64,000 nucleotides of DNA, from NCBI GenBank assembly GCA_030247885.1, contig JAPDRO010000004.1, positions 868,001-932,000 on the forward strand, read 5' to 3'. The DNA is from Taxawa tesnikishii (nom. ined.) (lineage: Eukaryota; Ascomycota; Dothideomycetes; Dothideales). Position 1 is the stretch's first letter. Each line of letters begins with the position of its first letter. Positions 10,986-23,141 of this stretch are shown one piece after another. Under the pieces are notes generated by a model, which did not search any database, had not been told where the DNA came from, and was given only the letters and a program-made list of their open reading frames with translations. The translations under genes and the position numbers were made by a program.

Positions 10986-13416
10986 ATGGGGCCCCGGCAA
11001 ATACTGCCATCATCGTCGGCCTCTGACACTTTGGGGGCCAGGAACACAGACATCTCGGGTTCGCATAATTTGACTGTCAGCTCCAATACCACAGAACAGC
11101 AAAAGGCGACTCTGTACCCAATCTCGCTCGATCTCAGGATCTCTCGCTCTACTCACCCACCGAGTTAGCAAATTGGGACTGGGGAGAGTCCGTCCAGCTC
11201 AGCGATCACTTTTACGAGCCACAGGGTGTCTTGGTGGAAGAACTCCAAAACCAGCAAAACCCCGGCCAAGACTTTGTTATACCGCACCCTGTTTCTGCAA
11301 ACCTATCAGGAGATTGCTCGAACGAGCAGCAGCGGCAGCAGCGGCAGTCCGGGAACGGCGCATCTCAGCATCCTGTCTTTGCCACACCAGCTCAAAAACC
11401 ACTTGGCCCGAGGGCTTCGCTGAAGCGAAGGCGACTTCCGAACCCTCAGGAGCATCCGCTACAGACCTCACGCCTCTCAGTACTTCACGCTCAGCCTCCC
11501 AGCGACAGCGAGCAGAGGCCCAAGCCATGACCGGCGATACGGATAATCCGACGCAGACAGCGCCAAGACCGCCGGCAACGCGGAGCCGCTCGACGACAAG
11601 TGTGTCCGGCAGCGCGGACGCAGTAAACAGACCAAGGCAGGGCGGTGCTGCTACAGGAGGTGGTTCTAGCAGAACGCTGCCAGGAGGGCACGCCGATCCA
11701 CTTGCGAGCAGGTCGAGGCGGCGAACTTTGCCAGATGCGCCGGACACGCCATTCATCCTTCCACCGCGAAAGGTCTTCCCAATTCAAATAGGATCAGAGC
11801 TGTTCAGATTGTCCGGAGCATCGATATCGTCAGATGGTAAGTCTAGACTTGACCACGTACTGAATTGCAGTAACACGTGATATGCTGACAGTCCAGAGCA
11901 CCCTCATATTTCTCGCAGTTTTTCGAAGAGCAACTAAGGATGGGTGGCGAAGCTGACAGCGTGAGAACGCTGTACATTGATCGGGATCCGGAAACTTTCA
12001 GAGATATTGCTCTACATCTGCAGGGTACGTACCTGGTTCGATCCATGCATGTCTTTCCATGGCATACTGACATATCCAAGGCTACCACATCGAGCCCAGA
12101 GACGGCACACATTTCGTCCGACTCTTCGCAGACGTACAGTTCTACAGTTGTAAGTAACCGTCCACATACCAAACTTCCCTCACGTCCACTGACACAACCC
12201 ACAGTGCCACGGCTGACAGCCCGGCTCTTCTCTTCAACAATCTACATCCGCATCGGCAGCACCGAATTCCAAATCCCCGAGACCTCTTCAACAACCCAGG
12301 CGACAGCCCCAATTTTTCTCCCTCGGCTTTGCCGCCTTCTTCAGTACACCCAATGAAGTCTTCCCAGGCCTAAATCAGCGCACGCTTCTCCGCCCGCCCT
12401 CCATTCTTCCGCCCTCAGTGCCCGGCCGCTCGGCAAACATCTTCGCGGACCTGCTGCACGTGCTCAAGGGCTACCCGCTCGAGATCCGCAACGCAGAGCA
12501 CCGCGCTGAACTGCTGCGCGACGCGCGGTATTTCCACCTGAAGGGGCTGGAGCAGAAATTGATTGCGCATGATATCAGTTATAACCTGGCGCGAGGACGG
12601 CAGGAAATTCTTCTCCGCCTCGAGGACATCCGACAGAGCGGAATTTCGTTCACACCAGACGCCACGCCTGCATCTTCCTCGGACGCATCCTCAGCACCGA
12701 GCCCTGCAACTGCTAATCCCGCGGAACTGCTCAGCGCGACGAGCGCTACGGGCGTGGGCCCCACGGTGGGCGGATGGATCGCTTATCAACGGCCCTTCGT
12801 GGACAGCAGCGCGTACGAACTGGTGCTAGAGATCGGGTCCGAAAGCACATCTCTCGATCTCGTGTTCAACACCTCGCACACGCTGGCGCAGGGACGTGCC
12901 TCCTTCCACGGACAGACCAAGGCGCGGATCAGCAGCTTGTTCCAGGTGATAGCGAACAAGATGAACCTGCCCGTGACGCAGCCTTTGGGCCTGATGATGC
13001 TGGAGCGCGCCCAAGGGATCCCTGCCGCAGCCCAGCCACCCAGTCCGAGGAACAGTGGCATCAGTGAGGATAGGGTTCGTGTGCGGATCGGCAAGGATGC
13101 CGAGGTCGTGTTGGATGGGGTTAGATGGCCGAAACAGCAGTCTGAGGAGAGTGAGGGGGATGGGGAGGGAAACGGTCGGAAGAGAAAGAGGACGGGAGGG
13201 AACACGACCCAGGAGGAGGAAGAGGAGGAGTGGACGGTGGTTACAGGACAGTGGAGGGTTCGGATGCAGCCGGTTGCTGGGGTGGGAGGGAAGAGTGGGA
13301 TGGAGGCTGTTATGTATGCGGTCAAGTTGGAGGCTGTTAGTGGAGAGAGAGGACGGAATGCGAGGAGGGGGTTTTGGGCCAGTAGCCAGTGTGCGTGGAA
13401 GATGGGAGATGGGTAG
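10986..13416 (+). CDS. BTB/POZ-domain protein (fungal, nuclear-type)
   Basis: Introns at 11837-11898, 12025-12080 and 12150-12204 join a core reading KVFPIQIGSELFRLSGAS, then SYFSQFFEEQLR, TLYIDRDPETFRDIALHLQG and HFVRLFADVQFYSLPRL. This is a T1-type BTB fold. A second BTB-like unit follows (IYIRIGSTEFQIP, then GLNQRTLL and LLHVLKGYPLEIRN). The N-terminal part carries NWDWGESV and VEELQNQQNPGQDF, and the C-terminal part has a KRKR patch, which suggests nuclear location. Four one-base deficits are needed to follow the family sequence: CCC at 11117-11119, AA at 11428-11429, CCCC at 12275-12278 and TTTTT at 12313-12317. The N-terminal start (MGPRQILPSS) is the least certain part. BTB proteins dimerise or recruit cullin-3; the precise role here is unknown. 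Confidence 0.82.
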
Positions 13417-13950
13417 GGATAGAGAGACGGGACCGTGACGGTATAGCACAGCATGGACTTTCTAGAGACGTCGAGAGACATGTAGACGTCTCCCTTGCAG
13501 TTCGCATGCGCATGTACTCATATAGTCCACCCTCTCGGGCGCCATCCGATAAGCGAAACGTGCCCTTCGGGAAATCGTAAACAACGACGCGCCTGCGGAA
13601 GAAGCAGTATGCAGAGACGAAACCGCTGTGACCGATCACTTGCCTCACCCCGCACTTCTGGCTACAGACATCAGGCTTCCCTCCATCCTTCGACCATTTG
13701 TCAGCTCTTCAGTCATCCAGCCCCTCTCCCGTCTACTTAAGACCTCTGCCAACGCTGCCTTGCTGTGCAATTGATCTCTCTGTCCTTCATCACTTGAGCA
13801 GCTGGCCTGCAACCCGGTACGCTCCGACACCGCGGGAAACGCTAAGCGACAATCTTCCGTTCACTTGAGGTTGCAGGTATATTGTAAGAACAGAGGCAAG
13901 CTCGACCAGCGAGATAAAATCCCTTGATACCAAGAAAGTTGGCACCCGCC
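13417..13950. other. Intergenic, promoter of hydrolase gene
   Basis: This 534-bp gap separates two genes read in the same direction. No coding signature is seen. A pyrimidine-rich stretch before 13860 is compatible with a fungal promoter or leader. Confidence 0.5.
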
Positions 13951-15122
13951 ATGGCAACAGTCGAGGGCCACTGCGATCCCCGCTTCGCTCAGCTCAAAGC
14001 TCTCCTAGAAGAGCAGCTCGCCTCGGGCAACGAGCTGGGAGCCTCCATCGCCATCAACATCGACGGAAAGAACGTCGTTGACATTTGGGGGGATATTCCG
14101 ACGAAACCCAAACAAAGCCATGGACCAGAGACACCATCACCAACGTCTGGTCCTCCACAAAGACCATCGCCGCTCTCGCCGCTCTGATCCAAGTGAGCAG
14201 GGGCAAACTCGATCCCGACTCACCAGTGTCCAAGTACTGGCCCGAATTTGCCCAGAACGGCAAGGAGAACGTGCTGGTGCGCCATTTCCTGTCTCATACC
14301 TCGGGCGTCTCCGGTTGGGAACCACCCATGACGTGGGAGGAGATCTACGACCCCAAGCTTTCCGTGGAGAAGCTCGCAAAGCAGGCGCCGTGGTGGGAAC
14401 CCGGCAGCGCGTCCGGATACCACGCGGTCGACCAGGGCCATCTCATCGGCGAGTTGATCCGGCGAACGAGCGGGAAAACGATGAAGCAGTTCGTCGCCGA
14501 CGAGATCGCCTTCCCCTTGTCTGCAGACTTCCAGATCGGCGCCCTGGAGAAGGACTGGCCGCGCATCGCTCCCGTGGTCCCTCCGCCACCCGCGGCGATC
14601 GACTTCTTCTCAAAGTTGGACCCGAACAGCGTGTCCTTCAAGACGTTCGCCAGTCCGCCTTTGGACGCCACGCGGGCGCACACTCCGGAATGGCGACGTG
14701 CTGATATGGCTGCCGTCAACGGGCACGGCAACGCGAGGGCCTTTGCTCGCATCTTGTCAGCAGTCACGCTCGGCGGGACGGTCGATGGCGTTGAGCTCCT
14801 CACTCCCGAGACCATTGATCTGATCTTCAAGAAACAGAGCGATGGGACGGATCTGGTGGTGGGAATCCCCATGACGTTCGGCATAGGCTATGCCCTCACC
14901 AGCGGCAGCATGGTCCAGACTGCGCCATGGCTACCTTCGGGCAGAGTCTGCTTTTGGGGCGGTTGGGGCGGCAGTACGCAAATCATGGATTTGGATCGTA
15001 AGGTGACATTTTCCTATGTCATGAACAAGATGGGTGATGGCATTGTTGGATCGGACCGGACTGAAGCGTACGTGAGGGCTGCGTACAAAGCTCTGGGTGT
15101 GGAAGAGGGTTCCAAGCTTTGA
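13951..15122 (+). CDS. Class C beta-lactamase-family serine hydrolase (EstB-like esterase)
   Basis: The intronless gene starts MATVEGHCDP and encodes about 390 aa. It carries the family's active-site SxxK motif as SSTK (about residue 70, in NVWSSTKTIAALAAL), a Tyr motif in SGYHAVDQGHLIGELI (about residue 160) and a C-terminal GGWGGS in place of the KTG box. Such proteins include esterases, transesterases like LovD and D-aminopeptidases; no signal peptide is visible, so a cytosolic location is likely. The substrate cannot be told from sequence. At the six-G run 14087-14092 one further G is needed to pass from VVDIW to GGYSDETQTKPW. As printed the ATG frame ends early. There is no neighbouring cluster to hint at a secondary-metabolite role. 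Confidence 0.88.
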
Positions 15123-15248
15123 CTAGACAAGCGCACTTCATGTTGTGAAGAGACGATGAAGACTCGGTACGTGATGGGCAAAAAGTGCTTCATAGGTATC
15201 CCGTCTATGCTTCTTGAGTGTCATGATCATCCTCTCTCTCACTCGCTT

Positions 15249-18200
15249 TTACCAACCCTCGCCTCCACCATATCCACCGCCGTATCCGCCGCCTCCCTTT
15301 CTGTAACGCCTACGCTCGCCATACCCCTCTTCCTCGCCGAACCCGCCAGGCATCTGATCGTTTCCACTTCCATAGCCGCCATCACCACCACCATACTCCT
15401 GGCGTCTCTCGTAGCCACCACCGTACGGGCGCTCCTCTTGCTGGTGACCACCTCCTCCGTAGCCCGGTCTCTCCTGGCCGTAACCGCCACCGAATCCCTC
15501 ATTTCTTCCCTCGTAGCCGCCGCCGCCGTAGCCTTCGTTCCTCCCTTCGAAGCCTCCGTACGCCGGTCTCTGTTCCTGCTGCTCGTAGCCGCCATGATGG
15601 CGACCGTATGCCTCCTCTCGACCTCCGTACTCATGTCTGCGCTCCCCGTGTTCCTCTCTACCGCCTGGGAAACCGCCCGGCATACCATACTCCTCCCTAC
15701 GCTCATGCTCCCTGGAGTGCCTTCCTCCGTGCTCCTCCTCCCTTCGCTCCTCATCGCGACCGCCATAGTGCTCTCTCCTCTCATGCTCATGCCTGTGCTC
15801 CCCTCTGCGCTCCTCCTCCTCTTCCTCACGTCTCTTCCTCTCCTTCTTCTCCGCCTTGGCGCGACGCTTGCGTTCCTTCTTCTCCCAATCCCCGTCATCG
15901 TCCGAATCGTCATCGTCACTCTCATCATACCGACGGCCGTGGTGTCTCTCTTCACTCTGATGGAAATCACCATGGCCGCTGACGCGCTGCGTCTGCACCT
16001 CACTCTCCCACTTTCCGTCCGGTCTGTCCCAGCGGCGCTCGCTGCGCTGCTCGTATCCGCCGCCGCTGATCGGACGCGTCTCGACGGATTGCTCGAAACC
16101 GAATCCTGTGCGGCCGTGGGGACCGTCCTGTTCGAAGCGCTGGTACTCTTCTCTGCGTGCACCGTCGGGATACCGCGTTTGCTTGACCTCGGCCTGCCCA
16201 TAGCGCTCCTCTCGGCCATAACCTCCGGGTCTGTGGCCCGTTTCAGTGACGCGGCTGGTGTACGAGCCGTCGGGATTGTAGCCCTGGTTCTCGAACGTCT
16301 GAGTCTGCGCTCCGCTGTTCTGACTGAAGGCATCGCCGAGCAGTTCAGCGCCGACGCCTCCGATTAGACCGCCAACGATACCACCAAGAGCGCCGCCACC
16401 TACGGCTTCGGCGGCCAGATTGCCGACTTGCTGCGCCGCCTGTGCGCCGGGCTGGTTACCGTAATGCGGGCGCTGACCACCGGGCGAGAAAGCATCGTTA
16501 AGACCGCCCATGATGGCCGCGGCCGCAACACCACCAGGAGCACCAGAGGAACCAGCAGTGCGCTGGTTAGGCAATCCTATCGGCTTTCCGCACCCGTGGC
16601 CTGAATCGTGCACGCCTTCCTTGTGATTGCGGCCGTGCTCGACACCGTCGCGGGAGAGCCTGTCGCGGAGGTCGTCACGCTCTCGCTCGCTCCTCTCGCG
16701 CCACCATTGCTCGACGACGCCGAACATGAGCATGCGTCCGTCCCGGGCGCCGTCGTCACCGTATTGCCGCATTGCGGGGTGGTGGAACACGCCGTTGATG
16801 ATGCGATCTAGGGTGCGGTCGACGTCAATGCGTTCGTCATCCCAGCACTGGACGATTTGAGGGACGACCCATTTGAGCACCTGGCTGGCTACTTTTCCCG
16901 CGGGCTCATTGAGGATGTTGCTGAAGTGGTCCTTCGAGAGCATAGAGTGCGTGGGATCCGTCGAGTCGTCATCATGGAAGACGATCAGCTGTTCGTTTCT
17001 CGAGCTTTGAATGACCTCCGAAGATCCGGTCGCGAGCTCCGTCTTCACCTGCTTGATGATGGGAACGACGAAAGGGGCGAGAAGCGAGAAAACGAAGACA
17101 CTCAATTGCTCCGAAACCTGCTCCACGAGGTCAGGCAGAACGGGGATCTTGTCGATGGTCTCGGTGATTCCTTTCATGATCTCATCGTGGAATTCCAAGA
17201 TTGGATATATCTGCTTGGTGAGCTCATCAAGCTGGCGAGTGAACTCCTCTGGCTCCTTTGGAGAGATGTTCATATGCTGCATATGGGCCGCCGTAGCGTT
17301 CGCTTGAAGCTCGTCTGCCTTGCCGGCCTGATCGTTGTTGCCAAACAGTCCGTCTGGGAGGGAGCTCAGCAAGTTCTTCAGCAGACTGACATCCTGGCCC
17401 TGTGCCTGCTGAAAGGTGCCTTCCAGTTCTTGAATCTCTGACTGCGTAGTCTTGTCCGAAAATTCTCCCATGACAGAGTGCAAAAGTCAACACCGCCAAA
17501 GGTGCCAGTGATGATTGGATAAACAGGTCCTCGTGCACCACGGATGTGGACACGAGTGTTGCGGCCAACGTGAGGGAAAATGTTATGCTCTCCCATCTCA
17601 ATCAAGGCCAATTCAGTGTAGTTGGAGTGAGCGGAGTAATCCTCCAGGCAGTGACAGCCAGTTCCCAGAAGACGAAGAGCTTCGTAGAACTCAGCCTTGT
17701 TGCGCGTCCGGCCGTAGTCTCGACCCAATTGAATCGCACGGCCAAAGAGGTTCCGGACCAGTCCCGCAGAAGTTGTGATTCCCACATCCTCAGTCGCAAT
17801 GTAACGCTTCAATCCGGTTCTCTCATCAATCGTCAGTTCTCTCTTCTCGTCCACGGGGCCTCTCAGACGCCTATCGTATCGTCTCGCGTCCTCGTTATCG
17901 GCATAGTTGCGTGGGTTGTCAATGTGCTCTTCCGGACGATAGCATCCCAGTCTATCTCTGGTAACCTCAAACTCTCCGGTCCCGTAGCCAAAGCTCAAGA
18001 ATCCAAGGACCCAGAGAAGGATCCGGATTGCTTCGGCGGAAACGTACTTGACGGTTCCGACGTCTACAGCTTGCGAGTAATCGCGGAGCCAGTTACCGAA
18101 GTAGACGCGCTTGACGTCGAGTTTGGAGAACTTGCCGCCGTGACCGTAGGCGCGGGAAGTGAGAAGGGTAAGGAGGGTGTCCTCGATATCGCCATGGCGC

Positions 18201-18392
18201 CTGGTGCCCCGTCAGAAAGAGCACATTGGTCCGTTGAAAACGGGAGCTGGCTCACCAATTGGTGCCTTCTACACGAGCAATGGAAGCAATGTTACCGGCA
18301 CCGAACGCATGGGCTGGGCTGGCATAGCAGAGGACAAGGATGGCCGTGACAGCCAGAAGAAAAGAGGTGGAGGGGCAGATTGACGAGGGCAT
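15249..18392 (-). CDS. het-C: HET-C heterokaryon incompatibility protein
   Basis: Exon 1 (18392-18256) encodes a signal peptide (MPSSICPSTSFLLAVTAILV, cleaved near SPAHA). Intron 18201-18255 joins GTNW to RHGDIEDTLLTLL. Het-C family landmarks follow: KRVYFGNWLRDYSQAVDVG, AIRILLWVLGFLSFGYGTGEFEVT, GCHCLEDYSAHSNYTELAL, and a central helical region. The C-terminal third is a very Gly/Arg/Glu/Tyr-rich low-complexity tail (about residues 640-1029), as in Neurospora HET-C. In that species allelic differences in a short specificity region trigger cell death after hyphal fusion. The frame needs one extra base at the A run 17482-17485 (plus strand) to pass from GGVDF to LHSVMGEFS. Length is about 1029 aa. 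The plus-strand 403-codon frame opposite the tail is a shadow. Confidence 0.93.
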
Positions 18393-19093
18393 GGTTGCCC
18401 GTAAGTGTCGAGTCCACGTTGGTCGCTGATCAGTGAACTTTGGTCGTTCTATGCAACCAGGGTATCGTAGAGATAGTAGGACAGCACTCCTGGTCGAAAG
18501 AAGAGATGTAAACAGTGAAGAGCAAGCGCCATGCTGTCCTTCTCACTGCCAAGAGCCAAGCCTGTATAGAGGGGCAGTTTCGTCATGAGACGAGTGTTTC
18601 ACATTGCAGTACGATGATCAATCAGTAGGTCAAGCTCTCTTCTCCTTGGACCAAATGAAACCAGTTGAGAAGAGTTCCAAGCAGTTCGACGGAACAGCTG
18701 ATAGGATCACATGTAAACAGAGAAGTACATCATCACAACGTCTATTTATGGAAAAGTTTCAGGGTCTTGGGCACAACCAAGGGACTGTGGGGATGAGCAA
18801 AGCTAAAGCATGCCTCATGGTAACGAGAAGGCTGATGGATGGAATTCTGCAAGGATCAAAGGAAGCTGCCGGGTTCATGGCAGGCATGTCTTGCTGGAGC
18901 TAGACTTGGTCCGATCGACATCGTCAGGCAGTGTCGTTGTTCACCGGTCGAAGTGGAAGTCTAGAATGCCTATGAAATCCTGCAGCCTAACTACATATAT
19001 GAGTGACATGGAGCAAGTCCCGTCACCTTTTTCAGCAACTTGATGCTCAAGACGTTCCTAACCCCAAAGACGTTTGTCCGTTCAACCAACACC
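18393..19093. promoter_or_regulatory. Divergent promoter region, het-C / dioxygenase
   Basis: This 700-bp region lies between divergently read genes. Short frames here (for example 18604-18903) show no family resemblance. Confidence 0.5.
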
Positions 19094-19941
19094 ATGGCCG
19101 CCGCTATCCCAGAGAACTTCATTACAGGGCAGGCGCCCGGAATCACCATCGAACGCATCGACTTCGCCAAAACACCTCTCCAAGCATACACTGGCTTGTA
19201 CGCAACGATCCTCGACAACGTCCTCAGCGCAGAAGAATGCCACACATTACTCCGGATGGCCGAAGCGCAGACCTCCGGCGGGTGGGAACGAGCCATGGTC
19301 AACATCGGCAACGGCAAGCAAGCAATGTATGAGGACGTCCGAAGCTGTGGGAGAATCATCTGGGACGACATGGATGTGGTTGCAAGGCTATGGAGAAGAG
19401 TTGCGCCGCTGGTCCCGGAGATCGCCAGACTGGAGTCGCAGGCATACATTACTGGAGTCGGTCCGGCGAAGAGGAATGAAGTCTGGAAGTTGACCCGACT
19501 GAACGAGAGAATGAGGTTTTGAAATACCAAGGAGGTGAATACTTCAGACGTAAGTTGTCCAACAGGTTCAAGTAGTATGAACGTGAGCGATCTCTGATGG
19601 AACGAAGCGCACTGTGACGGCTGCTACGAGACGCCGGATAAAAACGAAAGATCCTACTTCACCCTCCATTTGTACCTCAACGATCACGGCCCACCTGACG
19701 AAGCCAGTCTCAATCTCCTTCCACCGGAAAAACGGGAAGCAGCAAGACGGTCCGAGCTCAGAGGAGGTGCAACGACGTTCCACTCGTACAACATGCAGGA
19801 GAAACTGGATGTTCTGCCTAAAACCGGACGTGTTCTGCTCTTCCAGCACCGAGGGCTCCTTCATTCCGGTGATGACGTTATACGAGGGTGAAGTACACCA
19901 TGCGAACGGATATCATGTATGCAATCGAGAAGGAGGACTGA
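19094..19941 (+). CDS. 2-oxoglutarate/Fe(II) dioxygenase (prolyl 4-hydroxylase-like)
   Basis: Two exons surround the intron 19550-19607, which brings FR together with PHCDGCYETPDKNERSYFTL. The HxD iron pair is seen as H-C-D in PHCDG, and the distal His lies in FQHRGLLHSGDDV, with an Arg in VIRG likely close to the co-substrate. The N-terminal half (TILDNVLSAEECHTLLRMAE) is the usual helix before the double-stranded beta helix of P4H-like enzymes. Two one-base deficits interrupt the frame, at the T run 19517-19520 (RMRF to LKYQGGEYF) and the GGG at 19885-19887 (VIRG to VKYTMRTDIMY). Length is then about 265 aa. ATG 19043 would add 17 residues; 19094 (MAAAIPENF) was preferred because it lies nearer the conserved part. 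The substrate is unknown; small-molecule or protein hydroxylation are both possible. Confidence 0.85.
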
Positions 19942-20847
19942 AATGTATCTTCCTGGCAAAGCACGGTTGAGCGCGCCTCGTGATAGGCACCGTTGAAGCC
20001 ACTATGTTCTTCCGTAGCGACTGAAAGAAGCGTCACAGGAACAAGCGTGCCGAAGGGTAGTCTTTCCGCTGAGGAGATAGCAGTAGAGAGCAGTGGTGAC
20101 GGAAGCGGGACCATTGAGCGTAGCCAGAACCCGTTAGTAGTATCCTTGGAGTCCCCCGAAACATCCATCAGAATGGATACTCACCTGGAAGAAAAAGAAG
20201 GCCGAAGCACCCGTCCTCAACCATGATCGGAATCGAGTAGAACCGCTCGTGCATCAAAGCACAGAAGCCGAACGCCGCGTATTGCACTCAAGTGTCGCGC
20301 GTGCCTTGCACGCACACACAATCTTCGCGCCAGCTCCCATAGAGACACGACTGCCGAGACAGCATGCTCTGAATTTTCTGATGCCGGACGCAGACGCTTT
20401 CGCGTCAGACCCTCACGGGCAGTAGCCAGAGCTTGCGACTGTGACTCTGAAGGAATCAGGGAGAAGCAAGATGGCGAAAAGTTGAAGATTACTCCGAATT
20501 TCCCATTTGCTTGTGAGGACGAGAATCATGAGGGATCTGTCTGTTTGTGAGCAAAGAAACGCAGCGTGTTGAGGACAGGTGCTTGGTAGAGGAGAGGAGG
20601 AAGGTGGGAGCTTGAGAAGTGACGCAAATAGAGCTGTGGACGCACGGACCGCGGGCTTCACGTAGAACGCCAAGCAATCGTTCGAAAGGAAGGGCGGATG
20701 ACGATCAGTACGGGATAGGAATATATTGAAGATACTATACACAAGAGCCTCAGCGGGTATCCGAACATTCTAACCGAAACTCCACAGTCCCAATGCCGCC
20801 AAATGCATATGCACGCATGAGTTCCACAACGACAACAAGCTCCTCCA
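19942..20847. other. Intergenic between convergent genes, nothing seen
   Basis: These 0.9 kb hold the 3' flanks of the dioxygenase and ACR3 genes. No coding or repeat signal is apparent. Confidence 0.55.
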
Positions 20848-22216
20848 TCAGCCGGTCCAATTCCACCTCTTCTTGAACCACTGTAGCACATATACCAGAG
20901 CAACAAGCACTGGCACCTCGATAAGCGGTCCAACAGTGCTCGCCAGCGCTTGGTTGCTGCTCGCACCGTACACACTGACGACCACCGCGATCGCGAGCTC
21001 GAAGTTGTTGCTCGCAGCTGTAAAGCTCTGCACGCAAGAAATCTTGTACCCAAACCCAAACTTCTTCATCATGAAAGCCGTAAACGTGAAGATCAGAAAG
21101 AAATAGACCACGAGCGGTGCGCAGACGCGCAGAACGGACGTGATCTGGTGCACCACGTGCGCGCCTTGAGAGCCGAACAGCACGATGATGGTGTAAAGGA
21201 GTCCAATGAGCGAGAGCGGGCCGATGTAGCGGATGAAGTAGTGCTGGTATTTGTGCTCTCCCAGAATCCTCCGGAGCGTTAGGCGAGTCACGACGGCGGC
21301 GCCCAGAGGTATGCCTAGGAAGGCTGCGACGGAGGTAGCGACGTCCTGGTACCTGACGTTGACGTCGTCCTTGTCGTGTGATACGACCTTGATATAGAAA
21401 ATCGCAAATGGTGCGAAGAGGACGATCTGGAGTATACTGTTGAACGCGACGAGAACGGCGCAGTAATCGCCGTCACCTTTGGCGAGGTCGGTCCAGATGA
21501 GTACCATGGCTATGCAGCGGGCGATGCCGACGAATATGAGACCCTCGCGCAGGTCTTCGCGGTCCGGTAGGAATGCCCATGCCAGGCCTACCATCAACAG
21601 AGGCGCTAGGATCCAGTTGAGGACAAAAGAGATGGCGATCTGGCGCCATAGTTCCTTGGTCTTCAACAGAAGGTGGAGTGTCTCGAAGCGGACTTTGCAG
21701 AGGATTGGGTACATCATGACGAGAAGACCGATCGCGATGGGCACGCTAACACCGACGAAAGTTCCTCGTTGCAGTGCTGGTCCTGTACTGGGCACGAGGT
21801 TGCCTAGGATGATGCCGATTGCCATAGCTAGGATAATCCATACGACTAGGAAACGATCAAGGATGGAAAGTCCTCTAAGCGGCGGTACGTCCTGTGATGC
21901 GTCGGGTACAGCTTGTTCTACAATGCATTAGCGCGGGTATTTTCTGGAGGTTGTCGTGCAAAGGGCGGCATCTTGAAGAACAGTGGCAACCCCATACAAC
22001 AAAAGTCCGACAGCGCGACATCCTCAATCCAGTGAGTGCAACGTCAAACGCGCGTTGTAAGAGAAAACTCGCAGACTCACCTTTGGCATTGCCAAGCGCA
22101 CTCGATGCCTTTTCCAAATCGCTGTCAGTGCGCGCGACGTATTCCTTCTCATCTAGCCGTCCGAGCCCAGCATCGGGCCTTGGATCCGCCGCCACCGAAC
22201 GTTCCACTGTATCCAT
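20848..22216 (-). CDS. acr3: Arsenite efflux permease ACR3
   Basis: Exon 1 (22216-22081, MDTVERSVAADPRPDAG) is joined by a 163-nt intron (21918-22080) to exon 2 (21917-20848), making EQAVPDASQDVPPLRGLSI continuous; the protein is about 401 aa. Ten hydrophobic segments fill the rest, starting FLVVWIILAMAIGIILGNLVP. The family's essential cysteine is present in GIARCIAMVLIW, and the conserved glutamate in AASNNFELAIAVVV. ACR3 carriers export As(III), and sometimes Sb(III), across the plasma membrane using the proton gradient. No arsenate reductase or arsenic regulator lies nearby, so this is a stand-alone copy. The frame is intact throughout. Usual induction by arsenite is known for the family but is not visible here. 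Confidence 0.95.
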
Positions 22217-23141
22217 TATGGAATATGGCTTTTGCAATATGGCTCTTGCGATATGGCTTGTAGTCTTGCATTGCGGGCAGCGACAGCAACTTGCGGTGGA
22301 TTAAATATGATTTGTTGTCTAGAGCGGTCCTCGAAACTTCGCCGTTGGCCAGTGTTTGCCCCCAATCAGAGGAGCGCTGTGACACCCGCCCGCCGCGTTC
22401 CCATTTTCTTGTTGTATGTCACTATCTGATCTTCTCTGGGGAGAGCAGCATGTCACTGCATAACGCGCCTACTGAATCCCCAGAATCGTCTAGCAACACC
22501 AATTTTTCGTACCAATGGGCAGCTCTCAGTGACTCCATCCGATCCGTGGGTGACATACCATCTACGGCTTGGCACGTATACAGCTGACCGCTCGTATTAC
22601 TGCCCATCTGCTGTAACTCGAGGAGTGTTCTCAACATTCTGTCTGTGTTCCTACGAGCCACTACAACAAGGCAGGGATAATAGACCACAGTCGTATGCAT
22701 ATGATGAACCGGATAAAGACTATGCTATGCTCGCCCTCTACGGCGAGAGGCAGCGATAAAAGAATTCTTACTCTCGTACTCCAAGCTCGTTCACGCCTGC
22801 GAATCCAGACTGTTGCCTCTGAACAGCGATCGATCAGCTATCGCTTGTGTTTTTGAGAGCGCCGAATTGGCGCTCGAGTTCTTCTCATCTAGAAGAGTGC
22901 ACCATACCCAGTGAAATGGACACGTGAAACAGGTTTCTATAGACAGGCACTTTACAGAGTTGTGCCTCGACGCATTATCATTACGCTAGAGAGAACCAGA
23001 TTTGAAAGCATCCAGCAACCAGGTATCATAACAGCTCATTGGCACTAAGGCTCCTCGTCACCGGAACTCCATGCTCACTAACCTATCCTGATCATTATAC
23101 AAGAAGATGCTACGCAGTTTGGCATCACGGTTTCCGTTGCC
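22217..23141. other. Intergenic, no gene seen
   Basis: This holds the ACR3 promoter side and the 3' flank of the RGS gene. The sequence is less GC-rich than the coding parts and no frame is convincing. Confidence 0.55.

Noticed and set aside
15156-16367. 403-codon plus-strand frame
   Set aside because: It lies exactly opposite the Gly/Arg-rich HET-C tail, whose codon bias leaves the complementary frame open; the translation is hydrophobic low complexity without a family.
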